Source: Trebouxia sp. TZW2008 (Eukaryota; Chlorophyta; Trebouxiophyceae; Trebouxiales; Trebouxiaceae). Taken from it: DNA of 64,000 nucleotides. Location: NCBI GenBank assembly GCA_002118135.1, contig BDIU01000059.1:62001-126000 (forward strand), in the 5' to 3' direction. A program made the translations under genes and the position numbers. Below, one piece after another: positions 26,087 through 38,434 of this stretch; within the stretch, counting starts at the first letter, position 1; the number at the start of each line of letters is the position of its first letter. The notes under the pieces are model-generated. The model was not told the DNA's origin. It did no database searches and worked only from the letters and a program-made list of their open reading frames with translations.

Positions 26087-29000
26087 ATGACAGCACTACC
26101 GGAGCAAGGTAACATACAGGACGAGCGATGGTGAGTGACTGCGATCTGTTGCTGTAATTCACCTGTACCTGGACTCGCAGAGTGGATGGACAGCACAGCT
26201 CTGACAGATGACATGATCAGGTCGAGCTGGTCTCCCGCAAGCAAGGTTCGGCAAGCCAACGTGGCGTGACTGTGCCAGTGCTTCTGTTCAGCAACTTGTT
26301 CTGACTTTGCTATGTTGTATTGCCTGTCTCAGGAGGCACAGAAATCTAGGAGACGGCCGGTTGAGATATCCCCTAGCAAAGATGGTCTTGACCCTGGTTT
26401 GCAGCAACTGGACAGTCAGTCAGACACAGGTATGTTTTGCCACAGCGTTCCTGAAACAATCAGTTTTTTCTGGATTTCAAAAGATCTTCACTGTTCTGCT
26501 GTGAGGTGCAGGCAGTACTGGGCAGGGACAACAAGATAGCAAGAAGAGCAGGTTCAGTCTCAATTTCTTGAGAGCCTCCTTGTTGTCACCAAAAGGAGGT
26601 GTCTCTGCCAAGTCCAGCACTGGCAGCATCTTCAGCACCTCAGACCGCAAGGCCCAAACACAGACAGCAACATCAGGAGCCGCTGATCCAACTTCAGGCA
26701 GCCCTAGCAAAAGAGACTCGTTTGGTGAGTCAGCTGCCAGTGCACAGCATTGGAGCCCTCTTGGCCATGGTGCTTCTGCATTCAGCGGCTCGCAAGCTGA
26801 GTATGAGGACACAGCAGATGATGTGACCAGCACTGTCAGTGAGCAGGCCTCAGACAGCCAGACAGGCCACCAGGGCGCACGCTCTCCTTTGCGAGCGCTG
26901 TCATCTAACAGTCCCACTAGGATGCGCTCTGCGCACTCAGGCAGTCTCAATGAGGCCATTGGCCTCAAGGGCAGACCTCCCTTACCTCATGCTGCAGATC
27001 AGCTTTTACGTCATGCACAGAGATATCCTCAAGATGATGATCAGTTTGCACCCACCATGGTTCTCAACCCCTCAGCGTCAATGCAGCACTCCCCCTTGCC
27101 TGCCAACGCGTTGGTGGCGTACAGCAGCGATGATGATGACTGGCAAAACGCAGTCGATGCCACAGAAAGTAAGTAAATCTGCCAAGTCAAGCTTGTGTGA
27201 ACTGCTTGCGTGTGCACCTGTGGCACGAAGTTTTTGTGGTGACGCTTACAGTTTCTTTTCAAAGCCTCCGCAAAAAGCAGCCACCTGAACCCGTTCTGAC
27301 TTGAAGCATATCATATACTAAAGCTTGCCTGTCTCAAATGCAATGCGCTTCAAGTGCTTGACATGCACTCATGACAAGCCTGCTGCGCTGTAGGGGTAGA
27401 CATCAGCAGGGCAAGGCCTGTAGCATCTGCTGCAAACAGTCACGATGGGGCAAGCATTGCTTCTGAGCATTCTGATGCCAGCACAGCAGAAGCTGCTGGG
27501 TCAGTGTATGACCTGGAGCAGAACTCACCTGCAGCCCTGTTCATGTCACCCTCAGCCTCTCTGGGAGAGCATGACCACTCAGGCAGCTATGAGCCCACCA
27601 TGTCACCAGGTAAAGCAGCAATGCAGAAAAGACCACATAAACCACAGTTGTCACGGTGCGCAAAGTTGCAGTTTGAACAAGATTGCTGAGACAAGCATTT
27701 GAGCTGCAGTGAAAATCTCAGCAATCTAGGGCATAATATAAAATTGATAGAACATAGTGTCCAATCAGAAGCTTTGCCTTATGATGCTCATTTGGACTAT
27801 GTACTTACAGTGTGTCACGATCAAACTTTTCTGAGATGTTGATTGTGGGCATACTTTCAGGGGCTTTTCAGGCTGCCATGGCAGCTGGCCTGTTAGCTGC
27901 ACAGCAACCCGCTACCAGCGCCCATAAGAGCACGCCTGCACCTTTAGACAGCCCTCTCAGCCAAGCCAGCAGTGCTCTTGCAGCAGGGCCTTTTGCAAAG
28001 CTAGACGTTAAGCCCACCAAGACGGCTGCAGACGGCCCTGCAGCTATGGGGACGCCTTCCTCAGTAGCTAGCAACTCGGCCATGAGTCTGCCCAGTGGCC
28101 AGCCTAGACAAGCAGCTATGTCTAGCACAGCGCAGATGTCTCAAGCAGGATCTGTGTCAGCTACGCCTGTGAGCAAACCTTCATATGGAGCAGACCCAGA
28201 TGTCAGCGCACTTGCCAGTGATACTGACGCAGCTTCAAGAGTGCTGGCTGGCACCGGAGAATCTGCTGATGCATCCAGCTCTGTCAGTCAAGGTCACACA
28301 CAAAGGCTTAGCCGCGAGGGTGCTCACCAGACAGGTGCTAGTTCAAGGACACAGGAACAGCTCAACAGGCAGCAGCCACAATCTGGCGTGTCTGCACCAG
28401 TGGCTCAGTCACATGCTGCCGCAGCTACAATGTCCTCCTCGCATGCAGCCAGCGGTGAGCAAGCATCGACTCAGCTTGCAGAGATTGCCGATGGTGCAGA
28501 TCAGGCTCAGAGCTCAGCGCCAGGAAGTGAGCTCACCAGTGTTGCAGGCCCAGCAGATGCCGATGGTGCTGACAGACCACTGTTCTCAGCTGTGACCAAG
28601 AGGCCTGCTGAGGTGAAAGCCACACTGTCTGTTCAGCAAGCAAATTATGGTTGTAAGATGCGACAAAATTGCTTGTATCCTGCAACTTTCTGCAGATGTA
28701 TGTCATGTTGCGGATGCATATCAAATACCACAGCACAAGTTTGTGTACAATGAAAGTAGGCGGCACGTGTCATAGGTCCTGTAGCCTGATGCGCATGACA
28801 CCACATTTATTTTTGCTAGTGTCTACTGTATTCATGCTTGCTCTCAAAGTTGTTGTTTGCGGCCGTAGCAGCAAAGCTCTATTTGCACACTCATGCATTG
28901 TATGGGAATCGACACATCGACCGCACTGATACTTCAACAGCACTGCCAGTGCGCCGGTGACAATGCTGACTGTTCTCATATTGTAAAACACTTGCAAAAT

Positions 29001-32000
29001 TGCTAGTGGGCGGTTTTGCAGACTAGGTTAGAAGGTGAACCCACCAACAAAACCCCTCGAGTACCCCCAGCTCAGTCCCCTGGCATATCTGCCATGCAGT
29101 CAGGTGCAGATCCAGCCTCTCCTAGAGCAACAAATTCTGCATCTTTTCCTTTGCAGCTGGACAGCTTTGTCAGTACCTTTGTTGAGGACATAGTCTCAGC
29201 AGTCAGGTCTGAGCTAGTGGCAGAAGCTGAAGCTGCAACTGCAGAGCCATCAGGCAACAGCAACAGCGGTCCTGCAGGACTGCTCTTGGGAGGCGGCGTG
29301 CCTGCCACAGATAGCAGCATGCCTTTTACAGAAGGCAGCAAAGCTGCAGGAAGTCCTCCGAAGCACAGAGGGCGCTCGTCAAGTGCCAGGACCACACCGG
29401 TCAAGGCAGCATTCTGCACTAGCATGGCCAAGCAGATATCAGCAGCAGATGATGCGGCACATCCTGCTGCCTCAAGCGTGGCTGACTATTTGAATGTGGC
29501 TGCTCAAGCTAGTGGCACATCACGTCAGGCACAGGCTGAGCAACAAGCGTCACAAGCAGAAGCACTTCCTGCAGAGCTAGCTGAAAGGCAGTCACAAGGT
29601 ATGACTCAGAAGTCAGATGGGGACGCAGATCAGCAGTCAGGGACAGCCAGCACACCAGCGCCAGCTGGTGCATCAACAGCAGATGCATCAGACACAAGCA
29701 TGTTGCAAGAGAAGTCTGAGCCGCAGCACAGCATTTCTGCAGAGCTGGTGCGTGACTTGGTGCAGGAGCTGGTGGACGCTGTCACTACTGATGGACGTGT
29801 GGCTCAGGTAAGCCTGATGGACACCCTGCGTGCTGTGTACAAGCAGCATTCCTTCCCTGCTGACTTGAAGTCAGTGATCTTTGTTGTCATCAGAGCAGGC
29901 CTTTGCCACCAAGAAGGGTTTTGCTTGCCCATATATATTTGCAGTCAACTGCATCAGGCAGACTTATGCAAGAGAGGCAGTCATTCCTATTCAACTTGTA
30001 AGCAGATGCATTGTTCTTGATGTGCCTCAACTCACATAGGGTGTTGCAGATGCAGGCAACTGCGTCCCGGACACTGAGTCAAGCCTTCTCAGGCGGCCTA
30101 CCAAGCCCAGCATGTGCCATCAGCATCTCAGCAGCTCCAGCAGCAGTCAGCCAAATGGACTTGGCAGCTGCAGCAGCCAGCATCACTCAGTCAGGCGCTT
30201 CACAAGGTGCTGTTGCTGCTGTTCCCCCTGCCATTGCAGCACAGCATGCCCACTTGGGCAGCGATGCAGACAGTCACCTAATGCCAAGTCCCAACTACAG
30301 GCTGGACCACGTTCTGGCTGACAGCTTGCACAGCGGCATGCATGCCTCGCATGACTTCGGACCTATGTCACTGGTCAGCGCCATGAGCAATGACGAGAAC
30401 TTGACGCCTGCTGCAAGCAGAGACTTCAGTCGGGCAGCTCGCAGGGCTGCTGACAGGCAGCCTGATGTCACAGATGCTGAAGATGAAATTGACCAGGTGA
30501 ACTACTTCACTGCTGCTTGTACTCCTACAGGTTCTTTTTGAGAGATGAGTGCAGCAGCACGTCCACCACATGCCAGCAGCATGGCAAGCATTGGTGCTCT
30601 GCATGAATTGGCTGATGCAAGCCTCAACTAATGCACTCTGCATGCTGCTGCAAGAGTCCATGAAAACACCAGTGCTGCTTCTGTCACATTAACAGCAAGC
30701 CAACGATAGCCCAGCCCTCACACCACCAGCTAGCCACTTCTCACAGCACGGCAACTGAATGCTAACACTGGCATGAGCAAAGTGCAGGCCGCAGCCCTGC
30801 CAGTTGATACAAGGGCCAGGCAGACAGTGCATCACAGCACCCCGCCCCGTGTGCCCCTGTGGGAGACCCAGATGACTCCACACGGTCAGCGCCCTGCGTC
30901 GCGCATAGACCTTGATGTCACTGAAGATCCAGCAGGCTTGCCCACTGTGGGCCCCTCTACGGAAGTCAATGCCTTGGGGCAGCCCTTGCAGGTAAAGCCT
31001 GGCCTGGGACACCATTTCAGTTGCACAGCAAAATGAGAAATGCTTTTGGAGCTCAATAAATTCAATGCAATTCAGGTCATTGCAAATATTCCAACAACAA
31101 CAACCCAACCTCCCTGCTCACTGTATAGATGAGTCTGGCAAGCAAGCACTTATGTCATGTCAAAGTTCCTGACAGCTGTTCTCAAACTGAACACACACAT
31201 GGACAGATCAAGGTTGAATTGAATGAAGTCTGTACAAAACAAACAAAGCAACACAGGAATGACGAAAACCCTGAGTACATGCAGGCACAAGAGGCAGCTG
31301 CTGCCGAGCTAGTGAGTAATGCAGCGCAGCACTTAGCAGCTGCACAGGCAACTCCAGCAGCCGCCAGCAGGACTGCAGCGCAGCCTGAAGCAGCAGAGCA
31401 TGGTGCATCTGGCTCAGTTGGAGCCTCATCTGATGCTGATCTTGCCACCCCGCCTGGTGGCTTTCAGGCTGGCCAAGTCTGGCTCAACAATGTGTTCAGC
31501 CCTGAGATGCCACCTGAGCGACCTAGGTATACACATTGTGCCGCTGCAAATGCTGTGAAGTCAGCATGGTGTACAACACATCCATGACACATTAGATCTC
31601 ATTTGCCATCTCTTGGCAGGGCGTATTTGTTGGATGGCCCTCACGTGCATACGCAAACTTTTTAATAACGCTTGCCCATTCAAAGCATGTGAAATTATCA
31701 CTGATGCCACTACTGTATTTTGCGTTGTCTACAGCAATGTCCTGCTCGTCCTTTGATATCACATGGCACATGTTGTGTACATTCTACATCCCAATTCTGA
31801 CACTGGCAGCACCAACATGTGCTGATGATGAACTCACAAGCTGACAGTGCTAGCTGATTTGATTGAAGCTTGCCAGCCAGCACAAAAAGCAGTTGTGCAG
31901 AAGCAGTGTGCTGGAGCTGTGCTCAGAGACACAAAAGCACAGTGCATGAGAATGCCTCAAACTTGCTCCCTTTTCACGCTTGGTCCTTCATTGTTATTCT

Positions 32001-35000
32001 GCTGTTGAGAAGATCCTTGCTGGCTTGACAGGTCTGCTGCTGCGATTGAGACATTGCGGAGGCTGAGCAGCAGCCCCCCATTGGGGCATTCCCAGTCAGC
32101 TGCTCCAGGGGTGCGGCATGGCCCCAGCCGCTCTGTCAGCCTGCGCATCCACGTGAATGCTGCTGGTCATACTGATTGCAGCGTTGCACCTGGCTTGACA
32201 TATCGTGACACAAGCAGGGCTGCTTGCTGCCTACCACACTTTCATTCTCTGACAGCTGTTCTGCAGCATCTGCAACACCATGCGCGCATGCCTGCAAGTG
32301 ACAAAGACAGTCTCTTTTGTGCTCACTCAGGGCAGGGCAGGCAAAAAGCATGCTCTGTTGGTTTGAAGCCATTCAGCAGGCGCCATGCACATCACTAGTC
32401 ACAGCATGTGCCTTGTGCTGATGATGCACTGTAGACTGGATGAAACGACCAATGACCGGAACACTTGCGCACCATGGAAACTGTGGGGGAACACTTTTGC
32501 AGGTGCCAAACGACCCCCTGAGGCCAGACAACAGCCAAGCAGAGTCTACTGCCTCAGCATCTGGTGTCACAGCCTCATCACAACGCCATCAGCAGAGCTC
32601 AGTGGCCACCACAGTGCCTTTGCCAGCTGGGCTAGGCAGCAGCAGTGACGCCCACACAACAGTCTGTCCCACTGTTCAGGTATTGAGCCCAGTCACGCTC
32701 CTGATTTTGGCAATGACTGGCCACGTGGCTACACCAAGGCAAGCTCTAATCGATGCCCTGACATGTGTTGCCATAGCAGAAGTCTGGGCTCAGTATGAGC
32801 TGCAAACACATCTGTATCAAAGTCAAAGCTGACTTAGTCTTGGCAGCATATTTTGCAAGGCTCCAGCAAAGGAAAATGTTCAGCCAGTGTATGCAGAGCA
32901 ATCACTTGGTCTTACTGTGTTCCTGGAGCAACAAAACTAGGTAATTTCCTTCAGTCAGCTTGACAATCTAATGTTCAATCTGTGCATAGGGCCATTATCT
33001 TCCATGCCCAATGTCAGCCACCAACTTGGCATTGGTTCTGAGGCTGGTACCTTCCCATAGCTTTGGCATTGCACATATGCAATCAATGCCCTGCAATTTT
33101 GGCACTTGTGGCCAATCCACCACACACCTTTTGCACCTGCAAAAGCCCATAACCAGTCTATCCTGTCGCACAAGTACTAGCTCGGCTAAAAGCTGAACCT
33201 GTTGCAGGTCAATGCGGTGGGCACAAGCAGCCCAGAGTTTGACGTAGCCTTTGCCAATGAGGCAGAAGCCATGTTCACGCTAGGGCAGGCAGGCTCTGCA
33301 CAGGCCAGCAACATAGAGCAGCTGCAGAGGCGGCTCAGACTCAGTGACGTTGGTCTGCAGTCCTCCCCTGCAGCTTCCACACTGCTGGAAGACAGCAATG
33401 TCATTAAGGTTTGCACGTTTTGAAACTGCCCTGCAGCTCACGCACTGATAGAAGACAGCACTAGCAGCAAGGTCTGTACAAATTGGCTGCTGTTGTAGTG
33501 CCATCATTCTATGCTAGTTGCTCCAAGCAAATACCTGATGCACAGCTTGCTTGTTGTGCTTCATCTTGTCACACTTATGACATGTTACAGAGTTCACGGA
33601 GTGAGTCTTGAACAATTCAAACTCCAAGTGCAGTCCAGACATGCTGGCAATTGAACTTGCAAGGCTGCAGTTGTTCTTTCCGAGCTTGTTCATGCGCTCA
33701 CACTGTACAAGTGATCATATGACAATGTGACGGCTGCAATGCAAGTCTGTTCCCAACAGCTTGCAGGCATGGCAACATGATACACTGGTTGCTAAGCCAT
33801 CTGCAGGTTTGCGTGATGAAACACTTGCAGATGCTGCTGATACCATGTCTTCTCATCAGCTGACATTCCATTGCTGCATCAACACTTGCATCTGTTTGCA
33901 GCGTGTTGGTCTTTCCCTGCCGCTATTGCTCCATTGCCTGATGGTTGTCAACTGACACACCAGTTGCTGTGCTCACTGACAGATGCCGTCTGCTGCAGGA
34001 GCTCAAGTCAGAGATAGCACAGCTGCAAGCTGCAAATACTGAGCTGCTCAGGGACAAAGAGGAAGCACTGCCTCTGCTGGAAGCCTACAGGTAGCTGGGC
34101 TGCTTGCTACACTGCCACGTATTGCATGACCTGTCTGCAAGAGTTGTCCCAGACAGGAAGCCAGAGGGCGATGTCATGTAGCCCCATCACATGCTGGCAG
34201 CAGAGATACTTGACTGACAGACCTGAGCTGCATTTCCGCCAATATCCCATGCTTCAACTTAACAGCAATAGTTTGACTTCAACTTGTACAAACGACTAGG
34301 GCACTTTCAGCTTGTGACGCTTTGTGATGAGACTATAAATTGCGTGTCTGGCAGGCTGAGCATCAGTCAGCTTCAGGACAAGTGTAGCCTGGAGTCTGTG
34401 CAAGCCAAGACAGCTGTTGCTGTGTTGGAGACACAAAACGCCAAGGTGACTGCCAACATGCTTTCCTTTAGCTGCCTTTGGTGTCCTTGTCAGATCTATA
34501 GTCTGCACCCAGCTGATTCATGCTCTACGGCACTGCTCGTCCGGCCTTTGCTGCAGCTCATGCCGGCATTGAGCGCTGCAAGTCCCTCTGTATGCTTGCT
34601 TATTGCCATGCTGTCTCTTGCAGCCCTGTACGCAGTATTGCAGACTTCCTATCAGTGTCTTTGTTTCTAGCCTTGCAACAACTGCACTGGACCAACATCC
34701 CAATCATGCTCAGTGTAATGACAGCGTGCAATGATATTTTGGCAGCACAATGCCCCACGTGCATCCTCCTTGAGTTCCAAAAGGTTGCTCAGCAAACAAA
34801 ATTGCAGACCACACCACTCCAAAGGTGCTTTGTCTGAACTCTGCAGCTGCAAGCTGAGAGGGACAGCATCCAGAGCCACTTCAAGCAGCTGTATCATGAC
34901 AAGTACCAGCCTCTGAAAGCAGGCCACCATGCTGCACAGCAGCAGCAGGAGCAGCAGCAACAGGCCCTAGAGAGGCTGCGTACACAGCTGGCAACAGCTG

Positions 35001-36101
35001 ATCTCAAAGTGCGCAAAGCTGGCCTGGACATTCAGGACCTGACTCAGCAGCTGCAAAAAAGCCAAGAGGATCTCAAGGTTGGTGACTGTCTGTAATTGTT
35101 ACCGGTGTTGTGCTTGCTGTAGGTCTGCATCTTACTCTCCATGCAATGTAGGACAATGTAAGTGGCTCATGGTGTGCATGATGCTGTTGATCTTTCATGC
35201 TAAGCTATGACGCTGTTCTCAATTTGCCTCCATAAATGTTGCAGCTCGTACGCTGACGTTCACAGGCGTGACAGCTGGTATGATACGTGTTGCAGGCTCA
35301 GGTCCAAACGATAAGTGACAAGGACGTTGCCCTAGAGGCTGCTAGAGCAGCTGAGCAACAGCTACGAAAGCAGCTGGCATCAGCCTCAAGCAGCGGTACG
35401 TCAGCGAGAGAGGCTCATGCTGAGGCTGAGTCTCTAAGGCAGCAGCTGGAAGAATCAGTCAGGAAGTACAGCACAGCAAAGCAAGCGCGTGAGAGAGCAA
35501 TGAGCGAGGTGAGCCGGATCCATGGCAGTCAGTGCAGGATGCCTTGGGGAAATGAGTGTATATTGGCGTCGCACAATACCGTGCCTTGTGTTGCCACGCC
35601 AAAATGTCTGTTTCTTAAATGCATCACAGTCTCTTGGTGAAAGCATTTTGCTCAGCTTGGTTTTCGGGTTATGTTTCTGTAAGTCATGTCAACTATGTTC
35701 ACTATAATGCAGGCATATGCTAAAGAAGAGGAGTTATGCGAGCTGCAAGTCAAGCTGGCAGAGCGTGACACAAGCCTGAAAGCTTACAAGGCTGAGAACA
35801 GCCGCTTTGCAGACATGAAAGACAAGTTCAAGGCTGACATTGCGTCATTGCAGCAACAGGTATGCGTGGTTGGTGTTCTAGCAGTCACAGTATTTGACCT
35901 GCGTGCATTGCAGCACAGGTGTCTTTGAGCAGGATGATGCGTGCTTTGGCGTTACGCTGTCGCAAAATCAGGTTGTCCCTTCAGCAGAGCATCCTGTGGG
36001 CTTGCATGCAGGTGTCAGAAAAGGAAGCAGAGAAGGGCACATTGCTCACAATGTGCAATGAACTGATGGAGAAGCTTGAGCGGGAAGGCATCAGCCTATA
36101 A
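26087..36101 (+). CDS. Large disordered protein with C-terminal TACC-like coiled coil
   Basis: Nineteen exons in continuous phase give 1616 aa: 26087-26108, 26181-26245, 26333-26429, 26512-27168, 27394-27609, 27861-28612, 29022-29807, 30050-30496, 30788-30991, 31285-31526, 32032-32152, 32503-32679, 33208-33408, 33999-34090, 34355-34445, 34847-35077, 35296-35508, 35713-35859, 36012-36101. Residues 1 to about 1330 are Ser/Ala/Gln/Pro-rich with SP sites and acidic patches (AYSSDDDDWQNA), probably disordered. From about 1330 to the end there is a nearly unbroken coiled coil. Its end (KGTLLTMCNELMEKLEREG) resembles the terminus of TACC domains (ELTxICDDLIxKM), and long acidic disorder before a C-terminal coiled coil is the TACC layout. 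TACC proteins act at centrosomes and spindle microtubules. The assignment is tentative; any long coiled-coil protein could look similar. Confidence 0.65.
33422..33482 (+). repeat. Downstream copy of the end of TACC-like exon 33208-33408
   Basis: ccctgcagctcacgcactg, then atagaagacagcactagcag, repeats ccctgcagcttccacactg and gaagacagcaatgtcatt at 33366-33408, including a donor-like aaggtctg. It follows the true donor directly. Confidence 0.75.
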
Positions 36102-36879
36102 CAGCATTAAATTGCGATGTCCGTCAACAACATGTGTGTGCTATCCTCTGCCGATCACGTGCATGCAGCTCAATCTCAACGATTGCCCTATGTTTGCTCT
36201 GGCAGTCTTTGTGTACGCTGCAGACAGTTTTAAGTGCATGCCGTTTGATCCAGGTTCGAGGACAGCAGCAATTGATACCCTGCCCTTGTTTGCACAGTGA
36301 GAGCAGTATCCTCGATCAGGCTGCACTTACTTTAAGACAACATGAACTCAGCTTTGCGTTCGGTGTCCAATGTGGACACGCATGGATTGATCAGACACAA
36401 CAGGCTCATTAGTTACAGAAGCATAGCAGAAATCATCTGTATAAGTGGCTGTAACACCAGAAGACAGCAAACACACAAGCCCTGAGTGTAATTGACAGAA
36501 GGCACAAAGAACTAGGGAACAAAATACAGGTAAGCAGGGTGCCAAAATTGGGGAAGCTGCAAAACTGAGACAGTCTAGTCTGAAGTTGCTTAGACATCTG
36601 TCAACAAGCGTCCTGGTCAAAGAGTGACACATGCTCAATCTGCATTCAAGCAAAACATTGCATCAGCGTATATGTGATCTCTCACTGGCGCACACTACAA
36701 TACAGGACTTCATGTGTTCAAAATTGGATACCATCCACCTCACAAAATAGTGGGCTGTAGCTGAGTGGGTAACAGCTGCACAAAACAGCCCAAAGCTTCA
36801 GTACCACTCATCTCTCTTCTCTCATATACTTGTTCAGCCAAAATTTGCATCTGTTGAGATGCGCAAAATTGGATTCTGT
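36102..36879. other. 3' flank of the TACC-like gene
   Basis: No gene is recognised. A TGTAA occurs near 36449. A minus-strand frame of 101 codons at 36348-36653 has no family features and is probably chance. Confidence 0.35.
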
Positions 36880-37215
36880 TCAGGCTGCAGGAGCTCCAAG
36901 ACCATAGACCTGTGCTGAAACAATAGCCTGGCTATCTGGACCAAACCAGTACCCTCGATTCTGACCGTCTGAGATAGCAGCGGGAGTGTGCTGAATACGC
37001 GCTCGAACGTATTTGGACATCGTATGTGTAAGTGTTGCTTCCACTGACGCAACTAATCCCAAAAGCAGGCTGCTGGGTACGCACCATACAACGCAGGCAA
37101 AGGCTGTCATACTCAACATTGAGACGTTAAGCGTGACTTGAATTGCGAAACAAGCCACGCTTTTCGCCGTGATTGGCTCCTGGTGAAGAGGCTGAGGGGT
37201 TTGAACGTCTGACAT
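36880..37215 (-). CDS. Possible small membrane protein (hypothetical)
   Basis: ATG at 37215 opens a 111-codon frame starting MSDVQTPQPLHQEPITAK. A hydrophobic stretch follows (residues about 20-58, with TAFACVVWCVPSSLLLGLVA), long enough for one or two membrane segments. The tail reads GYWFGPDSQAIVS. The frame extends 24 codons further upstream to an earlier ATG at 37287. A plus-strand frame overlaps its 5' part, so the true strand is not certain. No family recognised. Confidence 0.35.
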   Translation of the reverse strand: MSDVQTPQPLHQEPITAKSVACFAIQVTLNVSMLSMTAFACVVWCVPSSLLLGLVASVEATLTHTMSKYVRARIQHTPAAISDGQNRGYWFGPDSQAIVSAQVYGLGAPAA

Positions 37216-38434
37216 GGTCCACGCTACTTGACACTCAAAAGACACCAAACTCTGCGGCAAAGCACGAGTCAAACAATGCACAAGCATATTTGCTCAAAGC
37301 ATTAGCCACAGGGCAGTTGGCAACAGAGTTGGCTCCAAAAAGCTTGCAGCAGGGGATATGAAGCAGCTGCTACATATTGTTAACTTCCCTGGCAAGAGCG
37401 ACAGGCTGAAGGGACGACAGAAGGTAGCTGTTCTGCAAGGCCCAGACTATACCTTGATACTCCAAGCAGCGTCGCCCTGCCGCGGCACGTCGGCCTTCAC
37501 ATTCGCAGGTTTGCAGTGATCAGGTGATTTGTTTGCGAGGCTGGGCTGTTTTCCCGGAAGCGCCCTTGCCGCGGCCCTTCGTGCAGAGGACGTTTTGTCT
37601 CCCTGTTAGCCGTTGACAGACACTCTTGCCGCTTTGAAATTTCAGTGCCAGCAGGCATTGCCATCATGCTGCGAGCTTGCTGCAGAGCTGAACGACAATG
37701 ACTGCAATCCTAGACCTTTACAGATTACTGACACTTCATGTCATCCTGAACGATTTGCATGGCCTGCAGCCTGAGTGCAGTGCTGTCAACTGTGCCAGAG
37801 CAGTGCAGGTGATGACCAGATGCTGCAGTGCTGGTAAGCCTTGGATGCCTAAAGCTGACAATTGATGTGTGCGGACATATCCTACGCAGTCATCCAGAGC
37901 ATAGTGCGACCTCATCTTGCCTTCCTATGAAAAGCAACGCGTTTACAAGCAACGTGCTAACATCAGGCCAACCTGCAGTCTTCTGATCAGTCTTGTGCCC
38001 ATCTGCCATAATTTACAGCGTTGCATTTCGGGACTTGCTCAGCAAAGCCAGTTGTGGCAATCAATCCCGGCTTACGTGCAACGCATCGCGTGAAGCCGCT
38101 TCAGTTCCGAAAGGACCGAGTAAGGAGTTCGTGAATTCGATGTCGGGCGTTGACTTCCCACCTGGCCCCTGCGATAGCAGGCGCAACTTCAACAAATTGG
38201 CTTAGCCTTCAGTGCCAGGCTATGCAATCAGGATCACGGCGCACCACCTGCTTGCACACAACGTCCTGCGATCGGACCTGAGTGTATTTGACAATTCGTT
38301 GTGCTTGAACTTTGTGTTATGCTGACGACAACCAGGACCTGATCGAATGCCACAAGCATGACATCTACGAGTCATTGTTAGGTCTCAGTAACATATAGCT
38401 CTTGCAAGCTGCGACGTTCAGCAAGTGCAGAGCG
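37216..38434. other. Upstream region of the acetyl-CoA carboxylase gene
   Basis: Mostly without a recognisable gene. A short plus-strand frame from an ATG at 37358 (MKQLLHIVNFPGKSDRLKG) could splice at 37509 to an exon after tttcag at about 37647 and then stop, giving about 68 aa; support is weak. The remainder up to 38434 should contain the promoter and leader of the carboxylase. No core element is identified. Confidence 0.3.

Noticed and set aside
27868..29431. Long minus-strand frames opposite the TACC-like exons
   Set aside because: They mirror the GC-rich Ser/Ala/Gln codons of the plus-strand exons and show no independent splice or homology support.
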